Positions 61,390-64,000 of a stretch of DNA of 64,000 bases are shown here, in pieces. Where the stretch lies: assembly GCA_020248405.1 (NCBI GenBank), contig JADCHQ010000032.1, positions 30,444 to 94,443 on the forward strand, read 5' to 3'. A model generated the notes under the pieces. That model did no database searches. It was given only the letters and a program-made list of their open reading frames with translations, and was not told the origin of the DNA. A program made the translations under genes and the position numbers. The DNA is from Rhodocyclaceae bacterium. Its GTDB lineage: Bacteria > Pseudomonadota > Gammaproteobacteria > Burkholderiales > Ga0077523. Each line of letters begins with the position of its first letter. Position 1 is the stretch's first letter.

Positions 61390-62008
61390 CTCCAATCAGC
61401 CAGATCCGCGGCTGCGCCTTCACGCGCGTGAGGAAGCTGTCGCCTCGTGCCAGACGGGCGGCCCACTGCCGGCGCGAGTAGATCGTGGGCTTCACCTCTC
61501 GGCCGAGCGTCTGACTCACGTCCTCCAGCAGGGTGAAAAGGTCCGCATATGAGAGCGCGTCGCTCACGATCATCAGATCGACGTCGCTGTTGGCGGTGTC
61601 CTGCCGCTTGGCCACCGAGCCGTAGACGAACGCCGCGTGAATCTGCGGCGCGAGCGGCGCCAGCGCTCTGCGCAAGGGCTCGGCCAGGCTCATCGTCTTG
61701 CTGGCAATGGCGCACAGTTCGCCAAAGATGGGCGCGCTGGCATTGGCCTGGTAGTGCTTCTGTCGGCCGATTGTCTGCTGCGTGATTAGCCCGCTGTGGG
61801 CCAGGCGGGCGAGCTCGCGCTGCACGGCGCCGGAGCCCCCGCCGGTCAGCGCGATGAGTTCATTGGCGTAGAAGCTGCGCCCCGGCTGGCCGAACAACAG
61901 GCCGAGCACGCGTTGCTGCGTGGTGCTGAAGAGCGCGTCAGCCAGGCCCGTGTGTGCCGTTGCGGGTGCAGCTTCGTGTGGCGTGTTCGGCGGTTTTGTC
62001 ATTCCCAT
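61364..62008 (-). CDS. HTH-nucleotidyltransferase (MNT antitoxin-like) protein
   Basis: The 214-residue protein fuses an N-terminal winged helix (about 25-95, STTQQRVLGLLFGQPGRSFYANELIALTGGGSGAVQRELARLAHSGL) with a minimal nucleotidyltransferase domain (about 110-190) whose active site GSVAKRQDTANSDVDLMIV has the GSx10DxD triad. MNT proteins neutralise HEPN RNase toxins by adenylylating them, and the HTH would autoregulate. The start lies at 62008 or 62002, inside a tandem dyad. The partner toxin downstream is truncated. Confidence 0.83.
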   Translation of the reverse strand: MGMTKPPNTPHEAAPATAHTGLADALFSTTQQRVLGLLFGQPGRSFYANELIALTGGGSGAVQRELARLAHSGLITQQTIGRQKHYQANASAPIFGELCAIASKTMSLAEPLRRALAPLAPQIHAAFVYGSVAKRQDTANSDVDLMIVSDALSYADLFTLLEDVSQTLGREVKPTIYSRRQWAARLARGDSFLTRVKAQPRIWLIGDDDALAES

Positions 62009-62035
62009 ATTGGGATCGATTATGCCCAATTTGGG
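62003..62035. promoter_or_regulatory. Tandem palindromes at the start of the HTH-nucleotidyltransferase gene
   Basis: Two related dyads, TCCCATATTGGGA (62003-62015, five-base arms) and CCCAATTTGGG (62025-62035, perfect five-base arms around T), have centres 21 bases apart, two helical turns. They overlap the start codon. Binding of the gene's own winged helix here would repress transcription or translation start. Confidence 0.6.
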
Positions 62036-62099
62036 AATATTTGGTACGCGGTGCTAGCAACGTCTGGCTCGACGCGTTGGAGCGCTCGTGGCCGCTTCG

Positions 62100-62447
62100 C
62101 TAAGGCGCGCTGGCCGATAGGTACGCGCCCCGCCGCTTGGCGTCCCGGAACTTGTTCTGCGCCTTGCCGAAGATCAGCGCCAGCGTGCCCGGCTGCTTGC
62201 CCAGCTCTTCCAGCGTGTGGCGGTAGTGGTCGAACAGCGCATCGCCGTCCTTGGCGAGCAGCGCCGGCCAAGCGTAGGCGGCAGGGATGGGGCTGGGCTG
62301 GTTGTGCGGCGGCCGGCTGCGCTCGTCGGCCATCTTGAGAAACAGCAGGTAGGTGAGCTGCTCGATGTAGTCGCCATAGCTCCTCCCGTCGTCGCGCAGG
62401 ACGTTGCAGTAGTTCCAGAGTCTCTGAACTAGGGTTGCCGAATTCAT
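62100..62447 (-). pseudogene. 5' fragment of a second hsdM
   Basis: From its ATG at 62447, the first ~97 codons are a near copy of intact hsdM (LVQRLWNYCNVLRDDGRSYGDYIEQLTYLLFLKMADE through LALIFGKAQNKF). After that point the homology stops at a sharp boundary near 62147, the same place where the other fragment carries its insertion, and the frame ends after 18 unrelated codons. It is a truncated, non-functional copy. Confidence 0.85.
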
Positions 62448-62516
62448 ACGTCCAAGTCACGAAACACCTCGACCGCTCCCCGACAACAGTGGCGGCCCAA
62501 GTAAAGAGTCATCAAG

Positions 62517-63875
62517 CTACTTCTTTCCTTCTGAGATCGCCGCCAACTTCATCTCAAGAGCTGCGACTAACGCTTCGACACACCCTTTGCGATGCGCATT
62601 CAGCGCGGTCGAAGCATTGGCAGACGCCAGCTCAGCCACATCAGCTTTGACGCGTGCCTCAATCGGATCCGACCACGGCTTGCCCTGATGCTTGAAGGCC
62701 TCCCTAAGCCGACCGGACCACTTGCCCGCACCCTTGAACTTGGGGCTCTGCGTGGACACCCCATACTTGTTGAGAAGCATCGCGGAATACAGGCCCTCGT
62801 CATACAAGTCCTCGATCTCCGCCTCCTTCAGACCATTGCAGGTCGAGAAGTGCACGTCAGCCATCGTCAGAAGTCCATCTTGTTCCGCCTTGTTACTCGC
62901 TTTTAGCCCAGCGGCATCGTGATCGAGAAAGCAATGGGCGCTACACAATGCCTCGCGTACTTGGCTCAGTTTGTAGCTGAGGTTGGAGCCGCCCTGAATT
63001 GACTCGATTCCAAGCGATCCTTGCGCGAGTGCCGCTGCGAGCACTTTCGAGCCATGAGCAACCAGTGCCTTTAGCGCGGCGCGATCCTCCTCGCCCTCCA
63101 CCAAAAGCATCAGCTCCGCGTGTTGCAGATTGTCTGAGGCCCGCACGCCGAGAATCGTGCGAATCTCCACGACATTCTTAGCGGGCGTGGCCTTGTTGCG
63201 ATGAACGATGATGTTCGACTTAATTGCCGTACGGTCTACAAACAGCGGGCAATGGGTTGTCATGATGACCTGATTCGTTCGCGCAATCTCCCCCAGTACG
63301 GCCTTTAGTTGATGTATCGCGCTTGGATGCAGGTGTGACTCCGGCTCCTCGATAGCGAGGATTAGCTGCCTTCCCTGCGACGGGCTACCGGACCGCTGTC
63401 GCAACAGGCTCAGCGCGGCCAAGCTCTGAACGCCATCGCCCTTTCTAGCTAGGTGAGTTGGGGTTCCGTCATCAACTACGATCTCGCAGGCGCGGCGTAG
63501 CGCGCGGTACCTCGCCTCCTTGGGGATCTCAACCCGAACCTGTTTAACGTTCGGCAAGAATTCTCGTAGCGTGTCGCGAATCCCATCCGACAGCCGATCA
63601 AGGAGAGGCTGCTGGAGCTTTTCCACCTTTGCCAGTGCACTTTGATAGGCGGGATCGTCCTCAATTGCAGCAAGCTCTCGCTCAACCATGCGACTGACGA
63701 CCTCTTCTGCGGCTTCCGCCGTGCGCACCGCCGGTATGTAGTTGATGTTGATGCGCCTGGCGACGAAGTTGGCGATCTTCTCGGCTTTTCTCGAAAGCGC
63801 TTGCCCGCCAGGCCCCTTCTTAATGACGCGAAATCCCGGTTCGCGCTGCCCAAGTGTTAAGGAAGGTCTGATCAA
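62517..63875 (-). pseudogene. N-terminally truncated OLD-family ATPase/TOPRIM nuclease
   Basis: OLD proteins combine an ABC-like ATPase with a TOPRIM nuclease and act in phage defence, for example with GajB as Gabija. This 452-residue frame has the ABC signature region ARKGDGVQSLAALSLL, Walker B LILAIEEPESHLHPSA, H-loop VIMTTHCPLFVD, and the TOPRIM motifs LMLLVEGEEDRAAL and CFLDHDAAG. It lacks the P-loop and the first ~180 residues of full-length relatives. The frame begins with a TTG at 63875 inside unrelated sequence and a stop closes it at 63909-63911. Loss of the P-loop should abolish activity. Confidence 0.8.
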
Positions 63876-64000
63876 GGCGCGGCTGGCCTTTATGAACCGG
63901 GATTGATTTCACGATGCGCGAGGATTTCGTGTCGATGGGCCTCCAGGCAGGGCGAGAGGAGCATGTACGCAGGCTCTTGCTGGCGTTTCGCTCTTCTACG
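63857..64000. mobile_element. Possible left end of an IS5-like element (partial)
   Basis: The OLD homology ends at TTAA (63857-63860), which fits the YTAR target of the IS5 family, and is followed by GGAAGGTCTGATCAAG, similar in form to IS5-type ends that start GGAAGGTGCGAACAAG. The remaining bases to 64000 carry no identifiable gene; open frames exist on both strands (+ from 63914, and - ending at 63890). An 11-base inverted repeat, AATCCCGGTTC (63832-63842) with GAACCGGGATT (63894-63904), crosses the boundary and complicates it. The element continues outside the window. Confidence 0.35.

Noticed and set aside
1..64000. tRNA, rRNA or CRISPR arrays
   Set aside because: No cloverleaf-like GTTCGA arm with matching acceptor stem, no rRNA core sequence and no regularly spaced short repeats were seen in the intergenic regions.
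63914..64000. Short plus-strand frame starting MREDFVSMGLQAGREEHV at the right edge
   Set aside because: Cut by the window end and without recognisable family features; it could belong to the putative IS element, but the minus strand is open as well.

Overview
The window is GC-rich, densely coded chromosomal DNA of a betaproteobacterium; Rhodocyclales or Nitrosomonadales is my guess. Support comes from the aceEF cluster next to nadD-rsfS-rlmH-maf-rng, the paired PilT/PilU ATPases, the ubiB-ubiJ-ubiE order, a CbbR-like LysR regulator, and a roughly 1290-residue flavin/iron-sulfur fusion protein. No rRNA, tRNA or CRISPR array was seen.

Layout. 1-5390 (+): end of aceE, aceF, then a tight housekeeping run (nadD, rsfS, rlmH, maf, rng). 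5403-12471 (-): phosphotransacetylase and acetate kinase, a bacterial dynamin-like GTPase, YggT, ProC, a secreted SRPBCC protein and the YggS PLP-binding protein. 12578-14785 (+): twitching-motility ATPases pilT and pilU. 14789-23034 (-): a THUMP rRNA methyltransferase, a secreted HIRAN protein, and an overlapping operon VanZ - ferredoxin - hydrolase - ABC ATPase - ABC permease - Mg2+ P-type ATPase. 23112-24065 (+): DHH phosphoesterase. 24088-29816 (-): polyamine ABC importer (potGHIF order) and a porin. 30010-33372 (-): ubiB, ubiJ, ubiE and a DUF971 gene. 33538-35644 (+): phoB-phoR behind a PHO box. 35637-38105 (-): ars operon (arsC-arsR-arsI-acr3) behind a palindromic operator. 38184-43014 (-): HIT protein, the giant flavin/Fe-S oxidoreductase, YqaA.

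43111-47738: a candidate structured small RNA is transcribed divergently from the CbbR-like gene, which overlaps a zinc-ribbon DUF6671 gene. PepSY and small secreted proteins, a cold-shock protein and a second, C-terminally extended IF-1 follow. 47765-50532 (-): DUF3299 protein with a MacB/LolE-like ABC system. 50677-57001 (-): a periplasmic redox block made of diheme peroxidase, MsrP, MsrQ, cupredoxin and cytochrome c, followed by a chemoreceptor.

57341-64000 (-) is a rearranged defence region. It holds an intact orphan HsdM overlapping a DUF1016/YhcG nuclease, two partial hsdM copies sharing one breakpoint, an HTH-nucleotidyltransferase antitoxin-like gene whose HEPN partner appears destroyed, and an N-terminally truncated OLD nuclease. 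A 73-base structured element sits cleanly in frame inside one hsdM copy. The most unusual observations are this palindromic insert, the LysR-divergent small RNA and the periplasmic redox block.
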